Shown here piece after piece: positions 52,472 through 62,714 of a stretch of DNA of 64,000 nt (position 1 is the first letter of the stretch; every line of letters begins with the position of its first letter). Location: positions 1 through 64,000 of the forward strand of contig NZ_PGCP01000038.1 of assembly GCF_002812985.1 (NCBI RefSeq), written 5' to 3'. The translations under genes and the position numbers were made by a program. The notes beneath the pieces were generated by a model, which did not search any database, was not told the DNA's origin, and saw only the letters and a list, made by a program, of their open reading frames with translations. The stretch is from Aeromonas lusitana. Lineage in GTDB: Bacteria > Pseudomonadota > Gammaproteobacteria > Enterobacterales > Aeromonadaceae.

Positions 52472-53416
52472 TCATTTCAATTGCGTGCCGGGTACAAACC
52501 AGTCGCGGCGAGAGTTGAGCAGATCCGATGCGGACATGGCCTTCTTGCCGGGCGGTTGCAGGGCCAGCAGGCGCAGCACGCCCTTGCCGGTGGCGACGTC
52601 GATCCCCTGCTTGTCAGCCTTGAGCAGGGTGCCGGCCGGCTGAGCCTGATCCTGATCTATGACCTCGGCCTGCCACACCTTGATGGTCTGCTCGGCCACT
52701 TCGAACCAACTGATGGGCCAGGGATTGAAGGCGCGGATGCAGCGCTCGATGGCGACGGCATCCATGGACCAGTCGATGCGGGCCTCCTCCTTGGAGAGCT
52801 TCTGGGCGTAGTTCGCCAGGGCATCATCCTGCTCTTGCGCACTTGCTTCACCGGCGGCCATGGCGTTCAGGGTATCGACCAGCGCCTGGGGACCCAGCTC
52901 GGCCAGCTTGTCATACAGGCTGGTGGAGGTCTCATCGCTGGCGATGGGGCAAGTGACCTTGCGGATCATGGCGCCCGTATCCAGCCCCACGTCCATCTGC
53001 ATGATGGTCACGCCGGTTTCGCTATCCCCCGCCCAGATGGAGCGTTGGATGGGGGCGGCACCGCGCCAGCGCGGCAGCAGGGAGCCGTGTACGTTGATGC
53101 AGCCGAGGCGCGGGGTATCGAGCACGACTTTCGGCAGGATCAGGCCATAGGCCACCACCACCATGAGATCGGCACCCAAAGCCGCCAACTCGGCCTGGGC
53201 CTCTTCGCTGCGCAGGGAGGCGGGCTGGTAGACAGGCAGCTCGTGGGCGAGAGCCAACTCCTTGACCGGGCTGGCGGTGAGCTTCTGGCCACGGCCCGCC
53301 GGCTTGTCGGGCTGAGTGTAAACGGCGACGACCTCGTGGTCGGAAGACAACAACGCCGCCAGGTGACGGGCGGCGAAGTCGGGGGTACCGGCAAAAATCA
53401 GTTTCAGCTTATTCAA
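52472..53416 (-). CDS. fmt: Methionyl-tRNA formyltransferase
   Basis: A 314-residue enzyme that formylates initiator Met-tRNA. The formyltransferase core has [17 protein letters not shown] near the N-terminus, [18 protein letters not shown] (about 108-125) and the catalytic Asp in DVGLDTGAM (about 142-150); an OB-like C-terminal tRNA domain follows (about 207-310). The start is TTG at 53414-53416 after GAGGATCC; no in-frame ATG gives the conserved N-terminus. It is 12 bases after def. Confidence 0.95.
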   Translation of the reverse strand: MNKLKLIFAGTPDFAARHLAALLSSDHEVVAVYTQPDKPAGRGQKLTASPVKELALAHELPVYQPASLRSEEAQAELAALGADLMVVVAYGLILPKVVLDTPRLGCINVHGSLLPRWRGAAPIQRSIWAGDSETGVTIMQMDVGLDTGAMIRKVTCPIASDETSTSLYDKLAELGPQALVDTLNAMAAGEASAQEQDDALANYAQKLSKEEARIDWSMDAVAIERCIRAFNPWPISWFEVAEQTIKVWQAEVIDQDQAQPAGTLLKADKQGIDVATGKGVLRLLALQPPGKKAMSASDLLNSRRDWFVPGTQLK

Positions 53417-53428
53417 TGGGGCGGATCC

Positions 53429-53941
53429 TCAGAGGACTTTGCGATCTTCACGGGCCATCTTTTCCAGCTTCTGACGAATGCGCTGGCGCTTGAGCGGGGA
53501 CAAGTAATCCACGAACAGCTTGCCGACCAGATGATCCATCTCATGCTGAATGCAGATAGCGAGCAGATCGTCTGCTTCCAGCTCGAAGGTCTGGCCGTTG
53601 CGATCCTGCGCGCGTACCTTGACCCACTCGGCGCGGGGCACCAGGGCGCGGCTGCCGGGGACGGAGAGGCAACCCTCTTCGATACCAGTGCTGCCGGATT
53701 GCTCCAGGATCTCCGGGTTGATCAGCACCAGCTGCTCTTCCCGGTTTTCGGAGACGTCGATCACTATGATGCGCTGATGGATGTCGACCTGAGTCGCGGC
53801 CAGGCCTATGCCTTCCTCCGCGTACATGGTTTCGAACATATCATCTACAATCTGTTGTAACTCGGGTGTAATGGTCTCGACAGGGGCTGCGATAGTACGC
53901 AGACGTTCATCGGGGAAACGCAATACATCTAGAATGGCCAT
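53429..53941 (-). CDS. def: Peptide deformylase
   Basis: A 170-residue metalloenzyme removing the formyl group from new proteins. The three motifs are intact: GIGLAATQ (44-51), EEGCLSVPG with metal ligand Cys91, and QHEMDHLVG with His133, catalytic Glu134 and His137. First gene of the fmt-rsmB-trkA series, divergent from the LysM gene with a 108-base promoter gap. Confidence 0.97.
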   Translation of the reverse strand: MAILDVLRFPDERLRTIAAPVETITPELQQIVDDMFETMYAEEGIGLAATQVDIHQRIIVIDVSENREEQLVLINPEILEQSGSTGIEEGCLSVPGSRALVPRAEWVKVRAQDRNGQTFELEADDLLAICIQHEMDHLVGKLFVDYLSPLKRQRIRQKLEKMAREDRKVL

Positions 53942-54049
53942 AGTTTTTTCTTTAGTTTCGTATAAATGCAGTCAATATTGACGTAATTCTAGTCATTTAC
54001 GCCGACAAAAAACAGCAACACTTTGCGAGCAGAAATAACAGGGAGTGTT

Positions 54050-55147
54050 ATGTATCTGAAGCAAACCATCTTCGCCTGCCTGGCGGTCACTCTGGCTGGC
54101 GGTGCCCTGGCGGCGCCGCTGACGTTGAAAGCCGGTCATCCCGACAACTATGTCGTCCAGAAGGGAGACACCCTCTGGGACATCTCGGGCCAGTTCCTGG
54201 CCGAGCCCTGGCTCTGGCCACGGCTCTGGAACATCAATCCCCAGATTGCCAATCCGCACTGGATTTATCCCGGCGACGTGCTGCAACTGAGCTGGGTCAA
54301 CGGTGAGCCGCGCCTCGGCAAGGCCAGCCAGGGAGGCAAGCAGGTCATTCACCTGTCCCCCAAGAATCGCTATGAGAACAAGGCCAATCCGGTACCGACC
54401 CTGCCGCTCAGCGAGATAGGTCCCTTCCTGCAGACGGATCACATCCTGGCCGACAGCCAGCAGGCCAAGGGGATGCCCTATGTGCTCGGCAACAACGAGC
54501 GCCATGTGGGCATGCTGGAAGGGGACACCCTCTATGTGCAGGATGTGCACGGCTCATTGACCCCGGGCCAGGACTACGGTGTCTATCACCCTGGCGTCAT
54601 TTACAAGGACAAGAAAACCGGGGAGCTGCTCGGTCAGGAGGCGGTCTTCGTCGGCACCGTGCGGGCGGAGGAGCGACTGGCCAACAACCGCACCCGGGTC
54701 ACGCTGACCCACAATCGGCGTGAGGTGTATCAGGGGGACAAGGTCATCCCCTTGCCCGCGCAGGAGAGCCTCTCCGCTGTCTTCATGCCCAAGGCAGCGC
54801 CTGTCATCAGCCCTGGCTATGTGGTCGAGTTGCCGAGCAAGGCCCGTGGGGGCGGCAAGTTTGACGTGGTTCTCATCAACAAGGGGTTGCGGGATCTGGT
54901 CTCCCCCGGCGACGTGCTGGATATCCAGCGCCCCGGCGCCGAGCTGGTGGACCGAAATGGCAAGGTGTCGTATCGCGAGTATGCCTCCGTCTATGACAAG
55001 GCCTTCTATTCCGCCGGCAAGTCGACCCTGCCGAGCGAGGCGGTCGCCAGGGTCATGCTGTTCAAGGTGTACGACAAGCTGAGCTACGGCCTCATCCTAC
55101 AGAGTCGGGAGCCGGTCGGTTCGGGTTATCAGGTCAGTAACTTCTGA
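54050..55147 (+). CDS. LysM-domain exported protein
   Basis: A 365-residue secreted protein: signal peptide (MYLKQTIFACLAVTLAGGAL, cleavage near 22), then one LysM domain (about 33-82, NYVVQKGDTLWDISGQFLAE and PHWIYPGDVLQLSW) and a long beta-rich C-terminal region of unknown fold. Such genes sit between def and dprA in many gammaproteobacteria. Peptidoglycan binding is expected from LysM. The ATG at 54050 follows GGGAG. It is directly followed by dprA, one base apart. Confidence 0.85.
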   Translation: MYLKQTIFACLAVTLAGGALAAPLTLKAGHPDNYVVQKGDTLWDISGQFLAEPWLWPRLWNINPQIANPHWIYPGDVLQLSWVNGEPRLGKASQGGKQVIHLSPKNRYENKANPVPTLPLSEIGPFLQTDHILADSQQAKGMPYVLGNNERHVGMLEGDTLYVQDVHGSLTPGQDYGVYHPGVIYKDKKTGELLGQEAVFVGTVRAEERLANNRTRVTLTHNRREVYQGDKVIPLPAQESLSAVFMPKAAPVISPGYVVELPSKARGGGKFDVVLINKGLRDLVSPGDVLDIQRPGAELVDRNGKVSYREYASVYDKAFYSAGKSTLPSEAVARVMLFKVYDKLSYGLILQSREPVGSGYQVSNF

Positions 55148-55148
55148 C

Positions 55149-56264
55149 GTGTCGCCGCCACTGGAACGACTCGCACTCTGGCTGACCCTGGATGCGGTGG
55201 ACGGCATAGGTCCGGTCACCGCCTCGCGTCTGCTGGCCCAGGTCGGGGGTGACATCGCTGCCCTGTTTGCCTGTGACGACGGCCAGTTGCGCAAGATGGG
55301 TCTCGCTGAGGCCCAGATCCGGCAACTCAGACGGCCGGGAGCCGATGTGGAACGAGGGATGAACTGGGCTGCCAGGCCGGATCATCATCTCATCAGTCTG
55401 GATTCACCGTCTTATCCCACCTTGTTACGAGAGATCCCCGCCGCCCCCTTGCTGCTCTATTGCCGTGGCTCACTCGCTGCCCTTGCGCTGCCGCAACTGG
55501 CCATGGTGGGCACGCGCCATCCCACCTATACCGGCAAGGACAACGCGGCGCGCCTGTGTGGCGAGTTGGTGGCCCATGGGCTGGCGATCACCTCCGGGCT
55601 GGCGCTCGGTATCGACGGGGTCTGTCACCAGCAGGCGTTGGCGGCGGGCGGCGTGACCCTGGCTGTGCTGGGTTCCGGGCTCGACGGTCTCTACCCCAAG
55701 CGTCATCAGGGCCTGGCCGACCAGATCCTGGACTGTGGTGGTCTGCTTATCTCCGAGCTGACGCCGGACAAGGGACCCCTGGCCGAACACTTCCCCCGTC
55801 GCAATCGCATCATCAGCGGCCTGTCGCTCGGTACCCTGGTGGTGGAGGCTGCCGAACAGAGCGGCTCCCTCATCACGGCCCGTTACGCACTGGAGCAGGG
55901 CCGCGAGGTGTTTGCCGTGCCCGGTGCCCCGCAAAATGCCCAGGCCGCGGGCTGCAATCGACTGCTGCAACAGGGGGCCAAGCTGGTCTTGACCGCAGCG
56001 GATGTGATGGAGGAACTGCCTGTGTTGGCATCCCTGCCGCGGCCCGTGCATCACTCTCCCGAGCCTTCGCATAATAGCGAATTGCCTTATGCCGATTTGT
56101 TGGATAACGTAGATTATGAAGCCACGAGCGTGGATACCGTTGCCGAACGGTCCCGGCTTCCTGTCGAGCAGGTTCTCGGCAGGTTGGTAGAGCTGGAGCT
56201 GGCCGGTGCAGTGATGGCGGTAGCCGGTGGATACGTCAGAACGAGGAGGGCGAATCATGTTTGA
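55149..56264 (+). CDS. dprA: DNA-processing protein DprA/Smf
   Basis: A 371-residue single-strand DNA-binding protein that loads RecA during natural transformation. The Rossmann-fold core shows VGTRHPTYTGKDNA (about 119-132), SGLALGIDGVCHQQALAAGG (about 149-168), GSGLDGLYPKRH and FPRRNRIISGLS (about 215-226). An N-terminal helix-hairpin-helix-like segment and a C-terminal winged-helix (DprA_WH, about 305-365) complete it. The GTG at 55149 lies one base after the lysM stop; translation is probably coupled. Confidence 0.93.
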   Translation: MSPPLERLALWLTLDAVDGIGPVTASRLLAQVGGDIAALFACDDGQLRKMGLAEAQIRQLRRPGADVERGMNWAARPDHHLISLDSPSYPTLLREIPAAPLLLYCRGSLAALALPQLAMVGTRHPTYTGKDNAARLCGELVAHGLAITSGLALGIDGVCHQQALAAGGVTLAVLGSGLDGLYPKRHQGLADQILDCGGLLISELTPDKGPLAEHFPRRNRIISGLSLGTLVVEAAEQSGSLITARYALEQGREVFAVPGAPQNAQAAGCNRLLQQGAKLVLTAADVMEELPVLASLPRPVHHSPEPSHNSELPYADLLDNVDYEATSVDTVAERSRLPVEQVLGRLVELELAGAVMAVAGGYVRTRRANHV

Positions 56265-56730
56265 TGTATTGATGTACCTTTTCGAGACCTACATCCACAG
56301 CGATGCAGATGTGATGGTCGAGCAGGATGAACTCACCGACGAACTGAGCCGGGCCGGTTTCAACCCGGACGAGATCGAGAAGGCGCTCAACTGGCTGGAG
56401 CGGCTGGCCAATCTGCACGACAGCGAGCGGGAGGTGTATGTCACCGCCAGCGCGCAAGGCTCGATGCGGATCTATGCCCCGCAAGAGTTGGCACGCCTGA
56501 GTACCGAATGTCGTGGCTTCCTGCTGTTCCTGGAACAGGCCCAGGTGCTGAACGCCGAGACCCGCGAGATCTGTATCGAGCGCCTGCTCGAACTGGACAA
56601 ACCGGATATCGAGCTGGATGACCTCAAATGGGTAGTCATGATGGTGCTGTTTAACGTACCAGGCAGTGAAAATGCCTACCAGCAGATGGAAGAGCTGGTG
56701 TTTGATGAGTCAGACGGCGTCATCCACTGA
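56257..56730 (+). CDS. smg: Smg family protein (DUF494)
   Basis: A 157-residue Smg protein. FDVLMYLFETYIHSDADVMV (2-21), WLERLANL and the C-terminal MMVLFNVPGSENAYQQMEEL (about 130-149) are the family's signatures. Function unknown, usually encoded with dprA. The ATG at 56257 follows GAGGAGGG and overlaps the dprA end by eight bases. Confidence 0.93.
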   Translation: MFDVLMYLFETYIHSDADVMVEQDELTDELSRAGFNPDEIEKALNWLERLANLHDSEREVYVTASAQGSMRIYAPQELARLSTECRGFLLFLEQAQVLNAETREICIERLLELDKPDIELDDLKWVVMMVLFNVPGSENAYQQMEELVFDESDGVIH

Positions 56731-56785
56731 CAGCCCGGCGCCGCGCTGGTAGAATTCAGACCATCTGGATTTCAAGGCGCGGCCC

Positions 56786-57343
56786 ATGTCAAAGATCGAT
56801 CATCACCTGTTTTCTGCCCACGAGCCTGCGTTCGAGCGAGAGCCCTGCCCGCAGTGTGGCGCCGAGCTGGTGATCCGTCAGGGCAAGCATGGCCCCTTCC
56901 TCGGCTGCTCCGCCTACCCCGCCTGCGACTATATCCGCTCCCTCACCCCCTCCGGCCGCGACATCGAAAAAGTGTTGGAAGGATCGGCCTGCCCGGATTG
57001 CGGCCAGCCGTTGGCTATCAAGAAGGGGCGCTACGGTCTGTTCGTCGGCTGTACCCAATACCCGGCCTGTCAGCACATCGAATCCCTGCAGGAGAGCGAT
57101 GACACCCAGATCCTCTGCCCCGCGTGTGGCAAGAACCATCTGGTGAGCCGCACCTCCCGCTATGGGAAGCAGTTTTACTCCTGCGAGGGTTACCCCCAGT
57201 GTAAATATGTGGTGAATGACAAGCCGATCCCCATGCCTTGCCCGCAATGTGGCTGGGGCATCATGGTGGAGAAGAAGGTCAGGGGACATCTGAGCTGGAT
57301 CTGTCCGCAAAAGAAATGCGGCCATCAGAGTGAGCAGGTATAA
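56786..57343 (+). CDS. yrdD: Topoisomerase-type zinc-finger protein YrdD
   Basis: A 185-residue protein built of four topoisomerase I C4-type zinc fingers: CPQCGAELVIRQGKHGPFLG, CPDCGQPLAIKKGRYGLFVG, CPACGKNHLVSRTSRYGKQF and CPQCGWGIMVEKK. It resembles the C-terminal zinc region of TopA without the catalytic domain; nucleic-acid binding is likely but its role is unknown. It follows smg, as in other gammaproteobacteria. Confidence 0.9.
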   Translation: MSKIDHHLFSAHEPAFEREPCPQCGAELVIRQGKHGPFLGCSAYPACDYIRSLTPSGRDIEKVLEGSACPDCGQPLAIKKGRYGLFVGCTQYPACQHIESLQESDDTQILCPACGKNHLVSRTSRYGKQFYSCEGYPQCKYVVNDKPIPMPCPQCGWGIMVEKKVRGHLSWICPQKKCGHQSEQV

Positions 57344-57490
57344 TCCGGCCGCCGTAACCAAATTGAAACATCTCGGGGGAATCCGCTCCCGGCTGGCGTC
57401 GGGCTGTCCCATGGGGCAGAGCCCGGACGACGGTTTTGATGAACCCGCCTAAACCAGTGACGAGGTCGCAGCCTGTCTGCCACATTTTCT

Positions 57491-59052
<1,562 letters not shown>

Positions 59053-59056
59053 GGCA

Positions 59057-59080
59057 AAGGGGCCCTCGTCGGCCCCTTCT
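59057..59080 (+). terminator. Terminator-like hairpin after hemF
   Basis: AAGGGGCC / GGCCCCTT (8 bp, perfect) followed by CTTGTTG, a weak T-run. It may partly separate hemF and aroE transcription. Confidence 0.6.
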
Positions 59081-59156
59081 TGTTGCGGATTTTCGGCTTG
59101 TTCCCCGGGAGGAAAACCCGTTAAATCGGATGATTGCCTTCTGATGGAACCCTTCG

Positions 59157-59978
59157 ATGGATCGTTATCTGGTTTTTGGCCACCCGGTGCGCCACAGCAA
59201 ATCCCCCTTCATTCACACCCTGTTTGCCAGACAGACCCAGCAGGCGCTGGAATATGGCCTGGCAGAGCCCGCCGCCGATGGGTTCGCCGAGGCGCTACAG
59301 ACCTTCTTCGCCGAAGGGGGCAAGGGGTGCAACGTGACAGTGCCCTTCAAGGAGCAGGCCTTCGCCCTCGTCGATCGACTTAGCCCAAGGGCCAAGCGGG
59401 CAGGTGCGGTCAATACCATCAAGCTGACCGACGACGGCGTGCTGCTCGGCGACAATACCGATGGCGCCGGCCTGGTGGCCGATCTCAAGGCCCATGGAGT
59501 CACGCTGACGGGCGGCCGCATCCTGCTGCTCGGAGCTGGCGGTGCCGCAAGGGGCTGTCTGGCACCTCTGCTGGCCGAGAGGCCGAGCGAGCTGGTGATT
59601 GCCAACCGCACTCAGGCCAAGGCCGGGCAACTGGCCTCCGAGTTTCAGGATCTCGGCCCCGTGCGGGCGCAAGGCTATGAGGCGTTGCAAGGGCCGTTCG
59701 ATCTCATCATCAACTCCACCTCCGCCAGCCTGCAGGGGGATCTGCCTCCCCTGGCGCCAACCCTGATCCACGTCGATATCGCCATCTACGACATGATGTA
59801 CGGTGCGGCGGATACCCCCTTCATCCTGTGGGCAAAGCAGCAGGGAGCCCGGCAGACCATGGATGGGCTCGGCATGCTGGTGGAGCAGGCGGCGGAGGCC
59901 TTCACCGTATGGCGCGGCATTCGCCCTGGCACCAAGCAGGTGCTGCGAGAGCTGAAGCGGAACCTGGGGATCCTGTGA
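59157..59978 (+). CDS. aroE: Shikimate dehydrogenase AroE
   Basis: A 273-residue NADPH-dependent enzyme of the shikimate pathway. Catalytic Lys65 ([11 protein letters not shown]) and Asp102 (GDNTDGAG) are present; the N-terminus [10 protein letters not shown] (8-17) binds shikimate and GAGGAARG (about 126-133) binds NADP. Length is typical. It ends the dprA-to-aroE block; a 500-base non-coding stretch follows. Confidence 0.96.
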   Translation: MDRYLVFGHPVRHSKSPFIHTLFARQTQQALEYGLAEPAADGFAEALQTFFAEGGKGCNVTVPFKEQAFALVDRLSPRAKRAGAVNTIKLTDDGVLLGDNTDGAGLVADLKAHGVTLTGGRILLLGAGGAARGCLAPLLAERPSELVIANRTQAKAGQLASEFQDLGPVRAQGYEALQGPFDLIINSTSASLQGDLPPLAPTLIHVDIAIYDMMYGAADTPFILWAKQQGARQTMDGLGMLVEQAAEAFTVWRGIRPGTKQVLRELKRNLGIL

Positions 59979-60185
59979 TCCCGTTTCCTCTCTCTTGAAC
60001 TAGCGGTTTTGCCGGAGAAAGGGCGAGAGCCTGCTCCGGCCCTTCCTAGCCATTCTGGCGAGGCCAGGCGTCTCCTCTCGGTAAAAATGATGCTGACATC
60101 CCTCCTCCCGGAGCGATGACTTTGGCCGAGCCAGCCTCAACCTCTGTTCCTTATGCGGGGGATGTCGCTGTCAGGTTTTTTCTTG
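59979..60185. other. Non-coding stretch after aroE
   Basis: No gene can be supported here. A 7-bp inverted repeat GCCGGAG / CTCCGGC (about 60011-60040) may be the aroE mRNA end, without a T-run. The rest shows nothing recognisable. Confidence 0.5.
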
Positions 60186-60201
60186 TGTGATGACATTCAC
60201 A
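60186..60201. promoter_or_regulatory. Perfect CRP-type site
   Basis: TGTGATGACATTCACA is TGTGA-N6-TCACA with both half-sites exact. It lies in the non-coding region before a candidate sRNA with a strong terminator. Confidence 0.75.
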
Positions 60202-60267
60202 TTAAATCCATTAGTTACAACAAGTTAGATTCAATCCCGGTGTTATCACACAAATCTTATAAGTTTT

Positions 60268-60377
60268 TTTCTAATGCGACGGAACTTGTGCTAAATCGTG
60301 CTGACTAACTAGATAGTTGAGGAAGTGCTAGCTAGTCACCTTTATAACTCCCCGGTCTTCGTACTGGGGATTTTTTT
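60268..60377 (+). ncRNA. Candidate CRP-linked small RNA upstream of spf
   Basis: A Rho-independent terminator at 60349-60377 (TCCCCGGT / GTACTGGGGA-type stem, then seven T residues) has no protein gene before it. A TTATAA -10 candidate (60258-60263) lies downstream of the CRP site; a second promoter candidate (TTGTGC, 18 bases, TAGATA) would give a shorter RNA from about 60318. Length would be about 60-110 nt. I do not recognise the sequence. The 5' end is uncertain. Confidence 0.5.
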
Positions 60378-60394
60378 ATCTATATGAAAAATAA

Positions 60395-60443
60395 AGTAAT
60401 TTACGTAATCCATTTTTCGTGAAACTAAATTACATAAATTACT
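60395..60443. promoter_or_regulatory. 15-bp inverted repeat upstream of spf
   Basis: AGTAATTTACGTAAT (60395-60409) and ATTACATAAATTACT (60429-60443) are inverted copies with one mismatch. Relative to the spf start they cover -84 to -36, with the right arm touching the -35 region. A regulator or RNA-structure role is possible. Confidence 0.6.
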
Positions 60444-60478
60444 TTCACTTTTTGCTGCTTTGCTGTACAGTTGTCTGC

Positions 60479-60583
60479 GTAGGGTACAGAGGTAAGATGT
60501 TCTATCTTTCAGACCTTTTATTTCACGTAATTGAATGTGGCTGAATAGCAGCCCCGATGAGTCATCGTCGGGGCGTTTTTTTA
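60479..60583 (+). ncRNA. spf: Spot 42 small RNA
   Basis: The sequence from GTAGGGTACAGAGGTAAGAT through TGTTCTATCTTTCAGACCTT follows E. coli Spot 42 almost base for base, and it ends in a Rho-independent terminator (GCCCCGATGA / TCATCGTCGGGGC, then T7). A TACAGT -10 box (60466-60471) is seven bases before the 5' end. Spot 42 is an Hfq-dependent RNA that represses secondary carbon-source genes and is itself repressed by cAMP-CRP. In E. coli it also neighbours engB (yihA). Confidence 0.95.
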
Positions 60584-60639
60584 TGCGTTTCGTTTAGAGT
60601 AAATGCTTTAATGTGATCGCGTTTTTGTTAGAATGAGGG

Positions 60640-60749
60640 TGTTTCTTGAGGAAAACCAATCGTCTTTGTTCTCGAGAATTAGCTTTTTCCCAATTTTTTG
60701 AACTCATTGCTTCAGGCCGGTTCGCAGATCGCGTACTGGCCTCATTTTT
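60640..60749 (+). other. Non-coding region after spf with a terminator-like hairpin
   Basis: AGGCCGGT / ACTGGCCT (60714-60742, one mismatch) is followed by CATTTTTG. GTTAGAAT near 60629-60636 resembles an extended -10 box. A short transcript is possible but not supported by more. The rest of 60584-61027 shows no gene, only AT-rich sequence and a hairpin AGCGGAG / CTCCGCT near 60977-61000 that may end the engB message. Confidence 0.3.
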
Positions 60750-61027
60750 GTCCCGCCTTCTGTTATTTCCGTAATAAACTTTCAAAAATGTTCTTAAATC
60801 GCCCTGATTCTGATCTCTCTCACCGAAATGATGAAAACGGTGTCAGAGTGAGCAAAAGTTAATTCATCAAGCATCTAAAGTGGATATCAATCTGATTTAG
60901 AGGGCTTTATGACTGAGGTGGTGACTTGTTGTGGGCGGCGGAGATGGGCTTGTGCGGGGAGGGGAATTGAAAGTGCTCCAATCAGCGGAGGGCCAACTCC
61001 GCTCATTGCAGCAAGGAGAGGAGTGCC

Positions 61028-61687
61028 TCACTCCTCGGCTTGGTTCTCTTCGTCAGTGTCGAGTACAGGAAGGGTGTCGATATTGGACTGGTACCAGCCG
61101 GTCAGGGTTTGAGCCAGTTTCTCGACGCCGATATTGTTGAGGGAGGAGAAGGCTTCCACCTGGATCTGCGGACCCAGCTCGGCCACGGCCTGGCGTACCT
61201 TGATCACCTGGTTGTTGCGCGGGCCCGGGCTCAGCTTGTCGGCCTTGGTCAACAGCAGCATGACCGGCAGCTCGCGGTGCGCGCTCCACTCCAGCATGTT
61301 CATGTCGGTCTCTTTGAGCGGATGGCGGATGTCCATCAGGATCACCAGACCTTTCAAGGACTCACGGCGCTGCAGATATTCTGCCAGTGACTTTTGCCAC
61401 TTGAGCTTCATTTCCAGCGGGACCTGGGCATAACCGTAGCCCGGCAGATCCACCAGACGCTTGCCCGGCTCCAGCTCGAACAGGTTGATCAGCTGAGTAC
61501 GACCCGGGGTCTTACTGGTCCGTGCCAGGTTCTTGTGCTTGGTTAAGGTATTCAATGCAGATGACTTACCGGCGTTGGAACGACCGGCAAACGCAATCTC
61601 GACACCCCCATCATTTGGCAGGTGGCGGATGTCGGGTGCGCTGGTCACAAAATGCACCTTATTGAAATTCAGAGTTTGTGTATCCAA
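61028..61687 (-). CDS. engB: Ribosome-assembly GTPase EngB (YihA/YsxC)
   Basis: A 219-residue TrmE-Era-EngA-EngB-Septin-like GTPase needed for large-subunit assembly. G1 is GRSNAGKS (35-42), G2/switch [14 protein letters not shown]3 DLPGYGYA (about 79-86), G4 TKAD (about 147-150) and G5 FSSL. The start is TTG at 61685-61687 after GGGGAATTTACG; the sequence [13 protein letters not shown] that follows matches E. coli YihA. It converges with spf. Confidence 0.94.
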   Translation of the reverse strand: MDTQTLNFNKVHFVTSAPDIRHLPNDGGVEIAFAGRSNAGKSSALNTLTKHKNLARTSKTPGRTQLINLFELEPGKRLVDLPGYGYAQVPLEMKLKWQKSLAEYLQRRESLKGLVILMDIRHPLKETDMNMLEWSAHRELPVMLLLTKADKLSPGPRNNQVIKVRQAVAELGPQIQVEAFSSLNNIGVEKLAQTLTGWYQSNIDTLPVLDTDEENQAEE

Positions 61688-61830
61688 CGTAAATTCCCCA
61701 TAGAGATAGAGGGTTATAGAGTTACTTTTTTGTGAAATCGTGTAAAATGGCGTCGCTTAAACGCGTTTATTTTAACATGCCTTCGGCGGCATGGGATCTG
61801 GAAGTCTAATAACGAGAAAGTTGGAACGCC

Positions 61831-62448
61831 ATGAAGAACCTAGTCATTACACTTGCTTTGATGGTTGGCGTAACTGGGATGGCACAAGCCAAGGGCGATG
61901 CCGCTGCGGGACAAACCAAGGCTGCCGTGTGTGCGGCTTGTCATGGACCGGACGGTAACAGCCCAATCGACATGTATCCCAAGATTGCTGGTCAGCACGC
62001 ATCATATATCAAAAAACAATTAGTTGAACTGAAGGCTGCAGCTTCTGGCCAAACCGGTCGAGTCGCACCCATCATGGGACCCATGGCTCTGCCCCTGTCC
62101 GATCAGGACATGGACGATCTGGCCGCCTATTTCTCCAGCCAGAAAGTCACCCCGATCGCGGTCCCCGATGAGGTCGTTGCCGCCGGCAAGGCGCTCTACA
62201 TGGGTGGCGACATGAGCCGCGGTCTGGCTGCCTGCACCGCCTGCCATGGGCCGCGCGGTTCCGGGGTTGAACAGGCCAAGTATCCTAACCTGTCTGGACA
62301 GCATCCCGCCTATATCAAGGCGCAACTGATCGCCTTCCGCACGGCGGCCCGTGAAAATGACCCCAATGGCATGATGCGGGACGTGGCCAAGAAGCTGACG
62401 GATCAGGATATCGAGGCGCTGTCCAAATATGTCGCCGGTCTGCACTGA
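61831..62448 (+). CDS. Diheme cytochrome c4
   Basis: A 205-residue periplasmic diheme cytochrome. The signal peptide ends AQA before KGDAAAG (cleavage after residue 20). Heme-binding motifs are CAACH (34-38) and CTACH (135-139); the two similar halves each end in a distal Met region (APIMGPMALPLS; DPNGMMRDVAKKL). Cytochromes c4 carry electrons to terminal oxidases. Divergent from engB. A strong terminator follows. Confidence 0.94.
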   Translation: MKNLVITLALMVGVTGMAQAKGDAAAGQTKAAVCAACHGPDGNSPIDMYPKIAGQHASYIKKQLVELKAAASGQTGRVAPIMGPMALPLSDQDMDDLAAYFSSQKVTPIAVPDEVVAAGKALYMGGDMSRGLAACTACHGPRGSGVEQAKYPNLSGQHPAYIKAQLIAFRTAARENDPNGMMRDVAKKLTDQDIEALSKYVAGLH

Positions 62449-62477
62449 TCACACCTGAAAGCTATCTTGTTGAAACT

Positions 62478-62510
62478 AACGGGGAACTAGATTGTTCCCC
62501 GTTTATTTTT
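62478..62510 (+). terminator. Rho-independent terminator of cytochrome c4
   Basis: A 10-bp perfect stem (AACGGGGAAC / GTTCCCCGTT) followed by TATTTTT. Confidence 0.92.
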
Positions 62511-62548
62511 GGCTTTAAACACCATTTACCATAAATGGCCCGCGTTGT

Positions 62549-62566
62549 TGTAAGAGATCTTCCATT
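62549..62566. promoter_or_regulatory. UvrY/GacA-type binding site upstream of the csr RNA
   Basis: TGTAAGAGATCT at 62549-62560 matches the UvrY (GacA/VarA) site of E. coli csrB (TGTGAGAGATCTCTTACA) in its first half and spacer; the right half is degenerate. It lies about 165 bases upstream of the predicted RNA start, a distance seen for UvrY sites at csrB. Confidence 0.65.
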
Positions 62567-62680
62567 TCCCAATCTGGTCCGGGCTGAAACGAGCCGCAGC
62601 TTTCATTATGGAAGCTATAACTTTCAATATGTTAAATACGAGCCGGCAATTTATCTTCGTTTGAAAACATTCTGAGTGGA

Positions 62681-62708
62681 TTGAGCCATTCTGCCAACTT
62701 GCTACAGT
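62681..62708 (+). promoter_or_regulatory. Sigma-70 promoter of the csr RNA
   Basis: TTGAGC (62681-62686) and TACAGT (62703-62708) are spaced by 16 bases. The predicted 5' end is about 62715. Confidence 0.6.
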
Positions 62709-62714
62709 GGGTTC

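Noticed and set aside
60594-60785. A 63-codon minus-strand frame after spf
   Set aside because: AT-rich, no ribosome site, unusual composition, and it overlaps a terminator-like hairpin; it is probably chance.
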